The translations under genes and the position numbers were made by a program. A stretch of DNA of 9,538 bases from an uncultured beta proteobacterium (GTDB lineage Bacteria; Pseudomonadota; Gammaproteobacteria; Burkholderiales; Rhodocyclaceae). The stretch is taken from contig CAIVZW010000210.1 of the NCBI GenBank assembly GCA_903910495.1, forward strand, positions 1-9,538. The letters are read 5' to 3'. Shown piece by piece: positions 1 to 6,429 of this stretch. Below the pieces are notes generated by a model. That model made no database searches, was not told the origin of the DNA, and was given only the letters and a program-made list of their open reading frames with translations. Numbering within the stretch: position 1 is the first letter of the stretch; the number at the start of each line of letters is the position of its first letter.

Positions 1-705
1 CAGGAATTCGAGCGCCTGCTGGAGAAAAAATCGGCCAGGCGGCACATTCCTGTTCGTCTGCGTTTTGTGGAAACCCCCGACGGCTTTGCCCTGCACATGA
101 CTGACGACGAAGGCGTCTGCGCCGTCGCCGAACTGCCGCACCCCAAGGAAGCTGCTCAGAACACCGAACAGGCGCTGACCAGCCTGCGCGAAAATCTGGG
201 CAAGCTCGGGACCACGATTTATAGCGCCGAAGCGATTGATCTGGCGATCAGCAGCGCGTGGTTCGTCCCGGCCTCGGCGCTCAACGCCTTGCGTCGCGCC
301 GCTGTCGAAGCGCTCGATAAGGCAAGGCTCGCCGCTTACAAACGCCCCGAGCGCCGCCTTCCGCTTGAACCGCCGGCACCCTATCCCGAAGACGCACTGA
401 GCTATCTGGGCAACGTCTTCAACGCCAAGGCGCGCGCCTTCTACCAGAAACACGGGGTCAGCGTCATCGAACCGGCTTACGAGTGCCACGAGGAAAAAGG
501 CGACGTGTCGCTGATGATCACCAAGCACTGCCTGCGCTACAGCTTCAACCTCTGCCCCAAACAGGTCAAGGGCCTGCGCCCGGATCCGATGATCCTGATC
601 AGCGGCAATGAAAAACTGACCCTGCGCTTCGATTGCAAACCTTGCGAGATGCACGTCATCGGCAAGCTCAGGAAAAACCGGACGATTCCGCTCACGATCA
701 GGTAG
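1..705 (+). CDS. rlhA: U32 peptidase-family protein, probable 23S rRNA 5-hydroxycytidine C2501 synthase (C-terminal part, 5' end outside window)
   Basis: The frame is open from base 1 to a TAG at 703-705, so about 234 C-terminal residues are present; the family is about 650 residues long in E. coli. The first half (roughly LRFVETPDGFAL through WFVPASALNALRR) looks like the DUF3656 segment of long U32 proteins. The last 90 residues hold cysteine-rich motifs, HCLRYSFNLCPK and FDCKPCEMHVIG, typical of the U32 C-terminus and plausible Fe-S ligands. RlhA (YdcP) hydroxylates C2501 of 23S rRNA in E. coli and depends on Fe-S assembly. The shorter TrhP/YegQ tRNA hydroxylases lack the DUF3656 part, which favours RlhA. 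The GTG at 67 is internal, not the true start. G+C is about 65%, clearly above the genes to the right. The gene converges on the isomerase gene across 184 bp and looks unrelated to the transport operon. Confidence 0.82.
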   Translation, partial: QEFERLLEKKSARRHIPVRLRFVETPDGFALHMTDDEGVCAVAELPHPKEAAQNTEQALTSLRENLGKLGTTIYSAEAIDLAISSAWFVPASALNALRRAAVEALDKARLAAYKRPERRLPLEPPAPYPEDALSYLGNVFNAKARAFYQKHGVSVIEPAYECHEEKGDVSLMITKHCLRYSFNLCPKQVKGLRPDPMILISGNEKLTLRFDCKPCEMHVIGKLRKNRTIPLTIR

Positions 706-889
706 GCCTGCCCTGTCCAGATCAAGCATGGATTCCGTTCAGGTTGAACCAGTTAAAGCCCGCTCATCCTTCGTCTTGCCCGAACAAAGTAGGCAGTCAA
801 GCTGAGAGCGTGGATAAGCCGTCATTCCAGCATGACCGGACTCAGCACCATGCGCAGCGGTCGATCTGCTCAGGAGGAACGGAACGCAA
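706..889. other. convergent intergenic region, no gene or clear terminator seen
   Basis: This 184-bp stretch separates the converging rlhA and isomerase genes. I find no convincing reading frame with a ribosome site and no strong GC-rich hairpin with a T-run on either strand. The best dyad is a 5-bp GTTCA/TGAAC pair at 737-749, too weak to call a terminator. The composition changes around here, from GC-rich rlhA to the less GC-rich operon. Confidence 0.5.
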
Positions 890-1675
890 TTACAGCGAAT
901 AGCCGTATTCTTTTACCCAACCGAGGGATTCAACGCTACTTTTTGTCGGGAGGTATTCCAGTCCGATGTACCGGTTGTATCCGGAATCGACAAAATCGTT
1001 CAACAACCAGCGGTAGTTGATTTCTCCTGTACCCGGCTGATGGCGTCCGGGATTATCCGAGATCTGGATATGGCCGATCCGTGGAAGATTTCTGCGCAGG
1101 ATGTTGGACAACTCTCCTTCCATGCGTTGCGCATGATAGACGTCATACTGCAGGAAGGCATTGTTGTGATTGACTTCATCAAGAACGGAGAGCGCCTGCG
1201 CCGTTGTGCTCAAAGCAAAGCCGGGCACATCACACGAGTTGAGGTGTTCGACGACCAGCCTAACACCGACTTTGGCAAAAGTTTCCGCGGCAAATCGGAG
1301 ATTCTCCACCATGGTCTTGCGTTGCAAAGCGTCCGGCACGCCGACAAGCTTCTTTCCAACCAGGCAATTGACTTGTGGAACGCCCAGATCAACGGCGTAC
1401 TCAAGCGTCTTGAAAACATCGGCCTGAAACTCGACGCGACGCAACGGATCAACAGCGATCCCCCGTTCTCCCGCCGCGAGATTTCCCGCCGGCATGTTGA
1501 AAAGAACCAGTTTCAGTACATTTTCCGATAATTTTTCTTGCAAGTCGGCAACCGGGTATTCATAGGGAAACATGAATTCAACCGCCTTGAAACCAGCCTG
1601 GGCCGCGGCAGAGAAGCGTTCCATAAACGGCAGTTCCTGAAACATCATGGTCAGGTTTGCAGAAAACTTGGGCAT
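890..1675 (-). CDS. hyi: hydroxypyruvate isomerase / OtnI-type 2-oxo-tetronate isomerase (TIM-barrel sugar isomerase family)
   Basis: The product is 261 residues, close to the roughly 258 of E. coli Hyi. The N-terminus MPKFSANLTMMFQELPF and FMFPYEYP (residues 35-41) are family hallmarks. Likely metal/catalytic residues are Glu143 (VVEHLN), Asp178 (QYDVYH), the GHIQISDNPGRHQPGTGEINY block (201-221) and Glu240 (GLEYLP). Hyi converts hydroxypyruvate and tartronate semialdehyde into each other; the close relative OtnI isomerises 2-oxo- to 3-oxo-tetronate, and sequence alone does not separate them. I chose the ATG at 1675 because the family starts there; the open frame continues upstream to 1852 but that part overlaps rpiB. 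The start lies 13 nt after the rpiB stop with only a weak Shine-Dalgarno site, so translational coupling is likely. It is the last gene of the operon in this window. Confidence 0.88.
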   Translation of the reverse strand: MPKFSANLTMMFQELPFMERFSAAAQAGFKAVEFMFPYEYPVADLQEKLSENVLKLVLFNMPAGNLAAGERGIAVDPLRRVEFQADVFKTLEYAVDLGVPQVNCLVGKKLVGVPDALQRKTMVENLRFAAETFAKVGVRLVVEHLNSCDVPGFALSTTAQALSVLDEVNHNNAFLQYDVYHAQRMEGELSNILRRNLPRIGHIQISDNPGRHQPGTGEINYRWLLNDFVDSGYNRYIGLEYLPTKSSVESLGWVKEYGYSL

Positions 1676-1688
1676 ATAGACTGAGCTT

Positions 1689-2180
1689 TTATGTGTTGGA
1701 CCCCGCGGGGTTCCAGCCCGCCGGATTGCAGATCGCTTCTTCGGCTTCCTGAATGAGTCCGAGAGAGATGGCGTGACGACCGCCTTCGTATTCAGTGGAT
1801 AGCCAGACATCGAGGATATCCAGCGCTTCCAGAACACCGGTGATTTTTCCACCCAGAACGAGGATGTTCGAATCGTTGTGTGCCCGTGTCATCTTGCCCA
1901 TGAAGGTGCTGGTACACAGCGAGGCGCGCACGCCCTTGAATTTGTTGGCGATGATGCTCATGCCGATTCCGGTCGAACAGATCAGGATTCCGCGCGAAGC
2001 ACGGCCTTCGGAAACGGCACCGGCAACCTTCTGGGCAAAGTAGGGATAGCGAACAATTTCTGTGGAATCCGTTCCCGCATCATGCACAGCGATTTCCTTC
2101 TTCTTCAGGAACTCGACGATCTGCTGTTTCAGCTCAAATCCGCCGTGATCGTTCCCGATCCATACTTCCTTGACTTCCAT
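1689..2180 (-). CDS. rpiB: RpiB/LacA/LacB-family sugar-phosphate isomerase
   Basis: The product is 163 residues; typical RpiB proteins are about 150. Asp11-His12 (NDHGG) match the phosphate/ring-opening site, Cys68 in ICSTGIGMS matches the catalytic cysteine of the RpiB CGTG loop (Ser replaces Gly at the next position), and His101 lies in RAHNDSN. EGGRH (132-136) is the conserved C-terminal substrate segment. Family members isomerise ribose-5-, allose-6-, galactose-6- or erythrulose-4-phosphate, so the substrate here is open. The neighbours point to a sugar-acid or four-carbon route rather than the pentose phosphate pathway. The start at 2180 has GGAGAAG just upstream; a longer open frame to 2267 lacks comparable support and extends before the family N-terminus. 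The C-terminal tail has a small duplicated NPAG motif. Cytoplasmic enzyme, fifth gene of the operon. Confidence 0.88.
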   Translation of the reverse strand: MEVKEVWIGNDHGGFELKQQIVEFLKKKEIAVHDAGTDSTEIVRYPYFAQKVAGAVSEGRASRGILICSTGIGMSIIANKFKGVRASLCTSTFMGKMTRAHNDSNILVLGGKITGVLEALDILDVWLSTEYEGGRHAISLGLIQEAEEAICNPAGWNPAGSNT

Positions 2181-2306
2181 CGACTTCTCCAAATGAAACG
2201 ATTGATTCAAATACCCGCAGGCAGGATTTTTGCGTTGGAAGCACTTTGCCCGCCCTGTTTCATGCACAGGCCAGTCACCTTCATTCCGTATGTCCTTTCA
2301 GCGGTA
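2181..2306 (-). other. intra-operon spacer between dehydrogenase and rpiB
   Basis: This 126-nt gap is long for a co-transcribed pair. The only structure I see is a CCTGT/ACAGG stem of 5 bp with a 7-nt loop near 2260-2276, without a T-run. I see no convincing promoter, so read-through from the dehydrogenase gene is the simplest view. Confidence 0.4.
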
Positions 2307-3194
2307 CTACTTTTTGATCACGTGGTTCGCGGCTTCTTCATAAAGCTTGACCACGCTACTCAGGTCTTCATCGCCCCAACCTTTTTCCAGAGCCCGGCCA
2401 AGCGACTGTTTTACCGCCTCAAAAACCGGAGTGATCACGCCCAGTTCTACGGCGAGTTGTGTCACCAGACCCAGATCCTTGTTCATCATGGCCAGCGAGA
2501 AAGCCGGTGAGAAATCCCGGTTGAGAATCTTCGGCAGTTTGTGTTCAGAAACCACACTACGTGCTCCGCCCTGCCCTACGATTTCCAGCCACAGTTCGGG
2601 GTCGATGCCGCTCTTGCTGACAATGGTCAGCGCCTCAACAAACGAGAGCAGGTTGATGGCGTACATGGTGTTGTTGGCCAGTTTGGCGTAGGCACCGGTA
2701 CCACTGGCGCCCAGATAGTAGGCTGCCTTGCCCATGGCCAGAAAAACCGGCTTGCACAACTCGAAAGCTTCTTTCTTGCCACCGACCATGAAGGCTAGCT
2801 TCGCATCCTTGGCCTGCGGCGCACTGCCGGTGACCGGGCAATCGAGCATATCAATACCCTTGAAAGCGATAGCGGCGGCCAGGCGTTCGCAGGTAGAAGG
2901 CAGGATGGTACTGCTGTTCAGGATCACCAGGCCAGGCTTGGCGCCCTTAACCAGACCCTTCTCGCCGAGCACAACATCTTCGACTTCCTTGTCGGCTTTC
3001 ACCATGACCACCACGGCCTCGGATCGGGTAGCAACTTCTGCCGGACTTGCGCAGGCAACGGCACCACACGCCTCAAGGCCTGTTGATTTCCCGGCTAGCT
3101 GGTCAAATACAAAAACCTCAAACCCGGCTTTCATCAGGTTTTCGGCCATCGAATACCCCATGATGCCGAGCCCGACAACTCCAATTTTTTTCAT
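2307..3194 (-). CDS. NAD(P)-dependent beta-hydroxyacid dehydrogenase (GarR/LtnD/3-hydroxyisobutyrate dehydrogenase superfamily)
   Basis: The product is 295 residues, the normal family length. An N-terminal Rossmann fold has GVVGLGIMGYSMAENL (residues 5-20). Asp31, at the end of the second strand (VFVFDQ), suggests NAD rather than NADP preference, since NADP enzymes often have Asn-Arg-Thr there. The substrate-binding motif at 118-128 is DCPVTGSAPQA, where most members have DAPVSGG. The catalytic lysine is Lys171 in AYAKLANN, with Asn174/Asn175 following, and Lys239 lies in MMNKDLGL. Members include tartronate-semialdehyde reductase, L-threonate/D-erythronate dehydrogenase and 3-hydroxyisobutyrate dehydrogenase. 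The adjacent Hyi/OtnI gene favours one of the first two, but the exact substrate cannot be read from the sequence. The ATG at 3194 has an AGGAA site 9 nt upstream. Confidence 0.87.
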   Translation of the reverse strand: MKKIGVVGLGIMGYSMAENLMKAGFEVFVFDQLAGKSTGLEACGAVACASPAEVATRSEAVVVMVKADKEVEDVVLGEKGLVKGAKPGLVILNSSTILPSTCERLAAAIAFKGIDMLDCPVTGSAPQAKDAKLAFMVGGKKEAFELCKPVFLAMGKAAYYLGASGTGAYAKLANNTMYAINLLSFVEALTIVSKSGIDPELWLEIVGQGGARSVVSEHKLPKILNRDFSPAFSLAMMNKDLGLVTQLAVELGVITPVFEAVKQSLGRALEKGWGDEDLSSVVKLYEEAANHVIKK

Positions 3195-3229
3195 CGAAAA
3201 TTATTCCTGATATTCACTGCAATCAAAGC

Positions 3230-3244
3230 GACAAACATTTTGTC
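3230..3244 (-). promoter_or_regulatory. small hairpin upstream of the dehydrogenase ribosome site
   Basis: GACAAA and TTTGTC form a perfect 6-bp inverted repeat with a 3-nt loop. It lies 36 nt upstream of the dehydrogenase start. There is no T-run after it. It could fine-tune translation or be chance. Confidence 0.3.
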
Positions 3245-3253
3245 TGGAAGGAA

Positions 3254-3284
3254 GGATTGCGGCCACAGCCTTACGACGCAATCC
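3254..3284 (-). promoter_or_regulatory. 8-bp inverted repeat after dctM, possible attenuator or processing hairpin
   Basis: GGATTGCG (3254-3261) and CGCAATCC (3277-3284) are perfect reverse complements separated by 15 nt. On the transcribed strand the stem begins 16 nt after the dctM stop and is followed by a mixed TTCCTTCC stretch, not a clean T-run. It is a weak intrinsic terminator candidate, or a stem separating transporter from enzyme expression within the operon. Confidence 0.4.
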
Positions 3285-3300
3285 CCGGATTAGTTCACGA

Positions 3301-4617
3301 CTATATCGGCGTTGCCGGTACCAGTTTCGGCACCAGAAGACGTGGCAACCAGAGCGCAAGATCCGGGAAGTAGGCAATCAGGAATACGACACCAAGCATC
3401 AATCCAAACATCGGCAATAAAGGCTTGATTGCATCTTCGAGCTTGCATTTGCCAATGGCGCAACTGATCAATGTGCATAAACCATACGGTGGGGTCAGTA
3501 AACCAAGTGCCATCGTGGTACACACAACTAGGCCGATATGCAGAGGATTAAAATGACATATTTCACCCAGCTTTTGTGTGATGGGCAGCAGAATGATGAT
3601 CGCCGGCACACCGTCCATGAACGTTCCGATAACGAGAAACGCCACGATGATGAACAACATGATGAGTTGCGGGTTGGTCGTGACGCTGAGCACGGCTTCT
3701 CCGACGTAATCCGGCACGTTGTAGTAAGCCAGAAGATAACCGTAAGCGCCGGCTGTGGCCAGACAGAAGAGCGGGATCGCGGCACCCATCGCTGTTTGAC
3801 GCAGCATTTCCGGCAGATCTTTCAGCTTGATGGTCTTGTACAGGAACATGGTCAGAATCAGCGTGTACACCACGGTCACCAGTGAGGCTTCAGTCGGGGT
3901 GAACAGGCCGCCGACCATGCCGCCGATCAGCAGGATCGGTACGCCAATCGGCCAGATACCTTTCTTGAGCGCCGCGTAAATTTCAGGCCGGGAAGCCATT
4001 TTTTCCATTTCACGCGGATAGTTGTATTTCTTCGAAAAAAACCAGGCCACACCCATCAGGCTGCAACCAATCAATACGCCAGGCACAACGCCACCGATGA
4101 ACATGGCACTCACCGAGACGTTGCCGAATGAGCCGTAGATGATCATGAAGATGCTCGGCGGAATGATGATGCCGATCACCGACGAACACGCAACCAGTGC
4201 TACCGAGAAGGCTTTTCCATAACCGCGCTTAATCAGGTTGGGGATGAAAACGGAGACGATAGCCGCCGCTTCTGCTGCCGAACTGCCGGTCGTTCCGGCA
4301 AAAACCATGGCTACGATAACCGTGAAGTACGCGAGTGCACCACGCACCCAGCCGATCAGGCACATGCACAGGCGGATCAGATATTCGGACACCTGTCCCT
4401 TGTTCATCAAATCGCCGGCCAGGAAAAAAATCGGAATGGCCAGAACCGGGAAGGAATCCACGCCTTTGAGCATCTGCTGGATGGCCAGCACCGGTGTGAT
4501 ATCACTGGCCAGCGCCATTGACAGGAATGTGGATACAAACAGGGAGAAGGCCAAAGGCACCCCCATGAGCATCAACACCAGAAAACTACCAAACAGCAAT
4601 AAAAGAAATAAAGTCAC
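3301..4617 (-). CDS. dctM: TRAP transporter large membrane subunit DctM
   Basis: The product is 438 residues, the usual DctM length, almost wholly hydrophobic, with about a dozen predicted membrane spans. Signatures include MGVPLAFSL near the N-terminus, IPIFFLAGDLMNKGQ, FAGTTGSSAAEAAAI, IGIIIPPSIFMIIYG, GLFTPTEAS, and LLTPPYGLCTLISCAIG near the C-terminus. DctM is the sodium-coupled transport subunit that works with DctQ and the periplasmic DctP. I prefer the GTG start at 4617: the protein then begins TLFLLLLFGSF, as the family does, and GGGGGA lies 6 nt upstream. The frame stays open to an ATG at 4641, but that would add seven residues containing two cysteines and put the ribosome site inside the gene. 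It follows dctQ after 53 nt. Confidence 0.93.
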   Translation of the reverse strand: MTLFLLLLFGSFLVLMLMGVPLAFSLFVSTFLSMALASDITPVLAIQQMLKGVDSFPVLAIPIFFLAGDLMNKGQVSEYLIRLCMCLIGWVRGALAYFTVIVAMVFAGTTGSSAAEAAAIVSVFIPNLIKRGYGKAFSVALVACSSVIGIIIPPSIFMIIYGSFGNVSVSAMFIGGVVPGVLIGCSLMGVAWFFSKKYNYPREMEKMASRPEIYAALKKGIWPIGVPILLIGGMVGGLFTPTEASLVTVVYTLILTMFLYKTIKLKDLPEMLRQTAMGAAIPLFCLATAGAYGYLLAYYNVPDYVGEAVLSVTTNPQLIMLFIIVAFLVIGTFMDGVPAIIILLPITQKLGEICHFNPLHIGLVVCTTMALGLLTPPYGLCTLISCAIGKCKLEDAIKPLLPMFGLMLGVVFLIAYFPDLALWLPRLLVPKLVPATPI

Positions 4618-4670
4618 GACACATCCCCCACAAATTATCAAATATCACACTGAGTTCGCCGCAAGAGGCC

Positions 4671-5195
4671 TTAATAAACCTCATCTGCTTCCGCCTCGTA
4701 GGCGTGTGGATCCTTGGTAAAATCGCCATACATCATGTTCTGGAATGAAAACAAAATCATCAGAACACCGCTGAACGGGACGATGCCGAAGACCCAGGCC
4801 ATGGGTGTCAGGAATGTCGGCGAAACACGATTCATGCCATACATCTGGGTGAATTCAATACCGTAATAGACCATGAACAGCGCGGCGAACATGATGATGC
4901 CGTTGATCACGAAACGCTGGTAAAGGTCACGTGAACGGCCGTGCAACTTGTCTGAAAGCATGGTCATGCCAAAGTGCACCGAATTCTTTACGCCAAGCGC
5001 GGCACCAATCATGACCAGATAAATAAAAGTATAGCGGGCAATTTCCTCCGTCCATGTCGACGGTATTTTGATGACGAAACGGGTGAATACTTGCCATGCC
5101 AGTGCAAGCATCATCGCGGTGACAAGAACAATCATCACTTTTTCCAACACCTTGGCGAGTGAGTTAATAGCGAGGTTTACTGGATTCTGTGACAC
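4671..5195 (-). CDS. dctQ: TRAP transporter small membrane subunit DctQ
   Basis: The product is 174 residues with four predicted membrane spans, about residues 16-38, 50-68, 92-116 and 126-152. The span 1-2 motif WQVFTRF...PSTWTEEIARY and YLVMIGAALGVKNSVHFGM are DctQ hallmarks. DctQ pairs with DctM in the inner membrane. A longer version starts at an ATG at 5216, but a perfect AGGAGG (5202-5207) would then be inside the coding region, reading as Arg-Arg. The GTG at 5193-5195 lies 6 nt after this AGGAGG and is the better start. The gene follows dctP after a hairpin-containing gap of about 63 nt. The ending is acidic (EAEADEVY), unremarkable for the family. Confidence 0.93.
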   Translation of the reverse strand: MSQNPVNLAINSLAKVLEKVMIVLVTAMMLALAWQVFTRFVIKIPSTWTEEIARYTFIYLVMIGAALGVKNSVHFGMTMLSDKLHGRSRDLYQRFVINGIIMFAALFMVYYGIEFTQMYGMNRVSPTFLTPMAWVFGIVPFSGVLMILFSFQNMMYGDFTKDPHAYEAEADEVY

Positions 5196-5201
5196 AAAAC
5201 A

Positions 5202-5207
5202 CCTCCT
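5202..5207 (-). promoter_or_regulatory. Shine-Dalgarno site of dctQ that decides a GTG start
   Basis: The transcribed strand reads AGGAGG, TGTTTT, then GTG. The 6-nt spacing is ideal and moves the dctQ start 21 nt downstream of the first in-frame ATG. Confidence 0.8.
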
Positions 5208-5218
5208 GAGATTCATAG

Positions 5219-5243
5219 GGGAGCGGCCTTCCGGACCGCTCCC
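5219..5243 (-). promoter_or_regulatory. strong hairpin between dctP and dctQ
   Basis: GGGAGCGG (5219-5226) and CCGCTCCC (5236-5243) form a perfect 8-bp GC-rich stem with a 9-nt loop, and two more CC/GG pairs are possible inside. It starts 15 nt after the dctP stop and ends just before the dctQ ribosome site, with no T-run. In many binding-protein-dependent operons such a stem protects the upstream binding-protein mRNA from 3' decay or partly terminates transcription, giving more binding protein than permease. That role here is inferred. Confidence 0.65.
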
Positions 5244-5258
5244 GTGGGTAGAACAGAT

Positions 5259-6266
5259 TTAGTATTTCTTGGCGATTTCGCGAATTATCGCCAGCTCTTT
5301 CGTCATCCCGATACGCTTGGCATTATCGTCCTGGATCGGCTGCATCAAGGCAATGGCCGTGTCCTTGTCGGCCTTGGTCATTTCAAAGACCTGGACACCA
5401 TTCTTCTTCAGAATTTCTTCGCTTTCCTTGTCCATGCGGATGGCCATGTCGACCTGCTGTTTGGCGGTATCCTTGCCAGCCTTGATAACGATTTCACGCA
5501 GGTCGGGCGGAACCTTGGCTACGGCTTTGGCGCTCATGAAGAAGGGCAGAGCCAGATAGCTGTGCTCGGTACGCAGCACGAACTTGCAGCTTTCCCAGAA
5601 CTTCATTCCGAGTAGCGAGGTCATGGTGTTCTCGGCACCGTCAACCACGCCCGCCTGCAGTGCTGAATAGAGTTCGGTGTAAGCCAGCGGAGTCGGATTC
5701 GTGCCCATCGCTTTCCAGGCCGCCAGTTCATTCGGACCGGTCATTGTGCGCAGCTTGTAGCCCTTGAGATCGGCCAGTGTCTTCACCGGCTTGCTGGTAA
5801 ACACATTGCGAGCGCCGTCGGTGAAGAGACCAAGATAGATATCACCACGTCTTTCCTTCACTTTTTTCGCAATGATCGCATCGACCTCGCCGGAGGTAAC
5901 AGCTTTGTAGTGATCCCAGCTCTTGAAGGCATAAGGCGGACTGTACAGATCCATCTCAGGAACGAAATTGGCATATTTGGCGGCAGCGGCCATCATCACA
6001 TCAACGGTTCCCATCTGCATGCCTTCGGCCATCTGCTCTTCATCACCGAGAACGGCATCGCTGTAAAGCTGAACCGCGACACGGCCTTTGGTGGCCTCTT
6101 CAACATTCTTTTTGTAAATTTCAAGCCCGCGGTAGTGGCCGCTGTTCTTGGGGTTGTTGGTCACAGCCTTCAGGGTGACCTCTGGTTTGTTCTGAGCCAA
6201 GGCTGGAGAACCCACAGCAAATGCACTTGCCAGCACACTCAAAGCCAAAATGTTTTTTAATTTCAT
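5259..6266 (-). CDS. dctP: TRAP transporter periplasmic solute-binding protein DctP (transport copy)
   Basis: The product is 335 residues, typical for DctP. It begins with a Sec signal peptide (MKLKN, hydrophobic core, then PALA|Q) with likely cleavage after residue 24. The mature protein shows GDEEQMAEGMQMGTVDV (75-91), AKYANFVPEMDLYSPPYAF (96-114), GARNVF (151-156), the conserved carboxylate-binding arginine in KLRTMTGPNE (Arg173), and DGAENTMTSLLGMKFWE (209-225). DctP binds an organic acid in the periplasm and hands it to DctQM; the ligand is unknown, but Arg173 implies a carboxylate. The ATG at 6266 has a perfect AGGAGG (6274-6279) 7 nt upstream. It is the first gene of the leftward operon, and the DctP2 protein encoded across the divergent control region is about half identical by eye. 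Confidence 0.94.
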   Translation of the reverse strand: MKLKNILALSVLASAFAVGSPALAQNKPEVTLKAVTNNPKNSGHYRGLEIYKKNVEEATKGRVAVQLYSDAVLGDEEQMAEGMQMGTVDVMMAAAAKYANFVPEMDLYSPPYAFKSWDHYKAVTSGEVDAIIAKKVKERRGDIYLGLFTDGARNVFTSKPVKTLADLKGYKLRTMTGPNELAAWKAMGTNPTPLAYTELYSALQAGVVDGAENTMTSLLGMKFWESCKFVLRTEHSYLALPFFMSAKAVAKVPPDLREIVIKAGKDTAKQQVDMAIRMDKESEEILKKNGVQVFEMTKADKDTAIALMQPIQDDNAKRIGMTKELAIIREIAKKY

Positions 6267-6331
6267 GATATTTCCTCCTGATTATGTTTAATAACAAGCA
6301 TGACATCAGCACTTAAAGACAAACTTAGCAA

Positions 6332-6366
6332 ATCAGATTTGATTTCCTTAAACACCAAAATCTGAT
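6332..6366. promoter_or_regulatory. 9-bp perfect inverted repeat upstream of dctP
   Basis: ATCAGATTT (6332-6340) and AAATCTGAT (6358-6366) are perfect reverse complements separated by 17 bp, in the leader or promoter of the leftward operon. The half-sites differ from the heptamers of the neighbouring array, so this could be a site for a second regulator or a hairpin in the dctP leader RNA. Confidence 0.5.
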
Positions 6367-6429
6367 CCGGAACACGACACTCCCGACCAAATTTGAGGCG
6401 AAAAATAGCAGTCATTTTTTACTTGCGTA

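Noticed and set aside
706..889. Bidirectional terminator between rlhA and hyi
   Set aside because: No stem longer than 5 bp and no T-run on either strand.
1040..1531. 163-residue open frame on the + strand
   Set aside because: It is antisense to hyi with no recognisable domain.
1676..1852. Upstream extension of hyi to 320 residues
   Set aside because: The extra 59 residues overlap rpiB in another frame and resemble nothing in the family, which starts MPKFxANL.
1878..2510. 210-residue open frame on the + strand
   Set aside because: It lies antisense to the well-supported rpiB and dehydrogenase genes, has no family motifs and no good ribosome site; it is a shadow of their codon bias.
5244..5615. 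123-residue open frame on the + strand
   Set aside because: It is antisense to the C-terminal half of dctP, with no recognisable motifs and no independent support.
6288..6316. Sigma-70 promoter for dctP (TGT then TATTAA, with TTAAGT 17 bp upstream)
   Set aside because: The -35 box matches only 3 of 6 and the leader would be about 15 nt with the ribosome site almost at the start; too weak to list as a feature.
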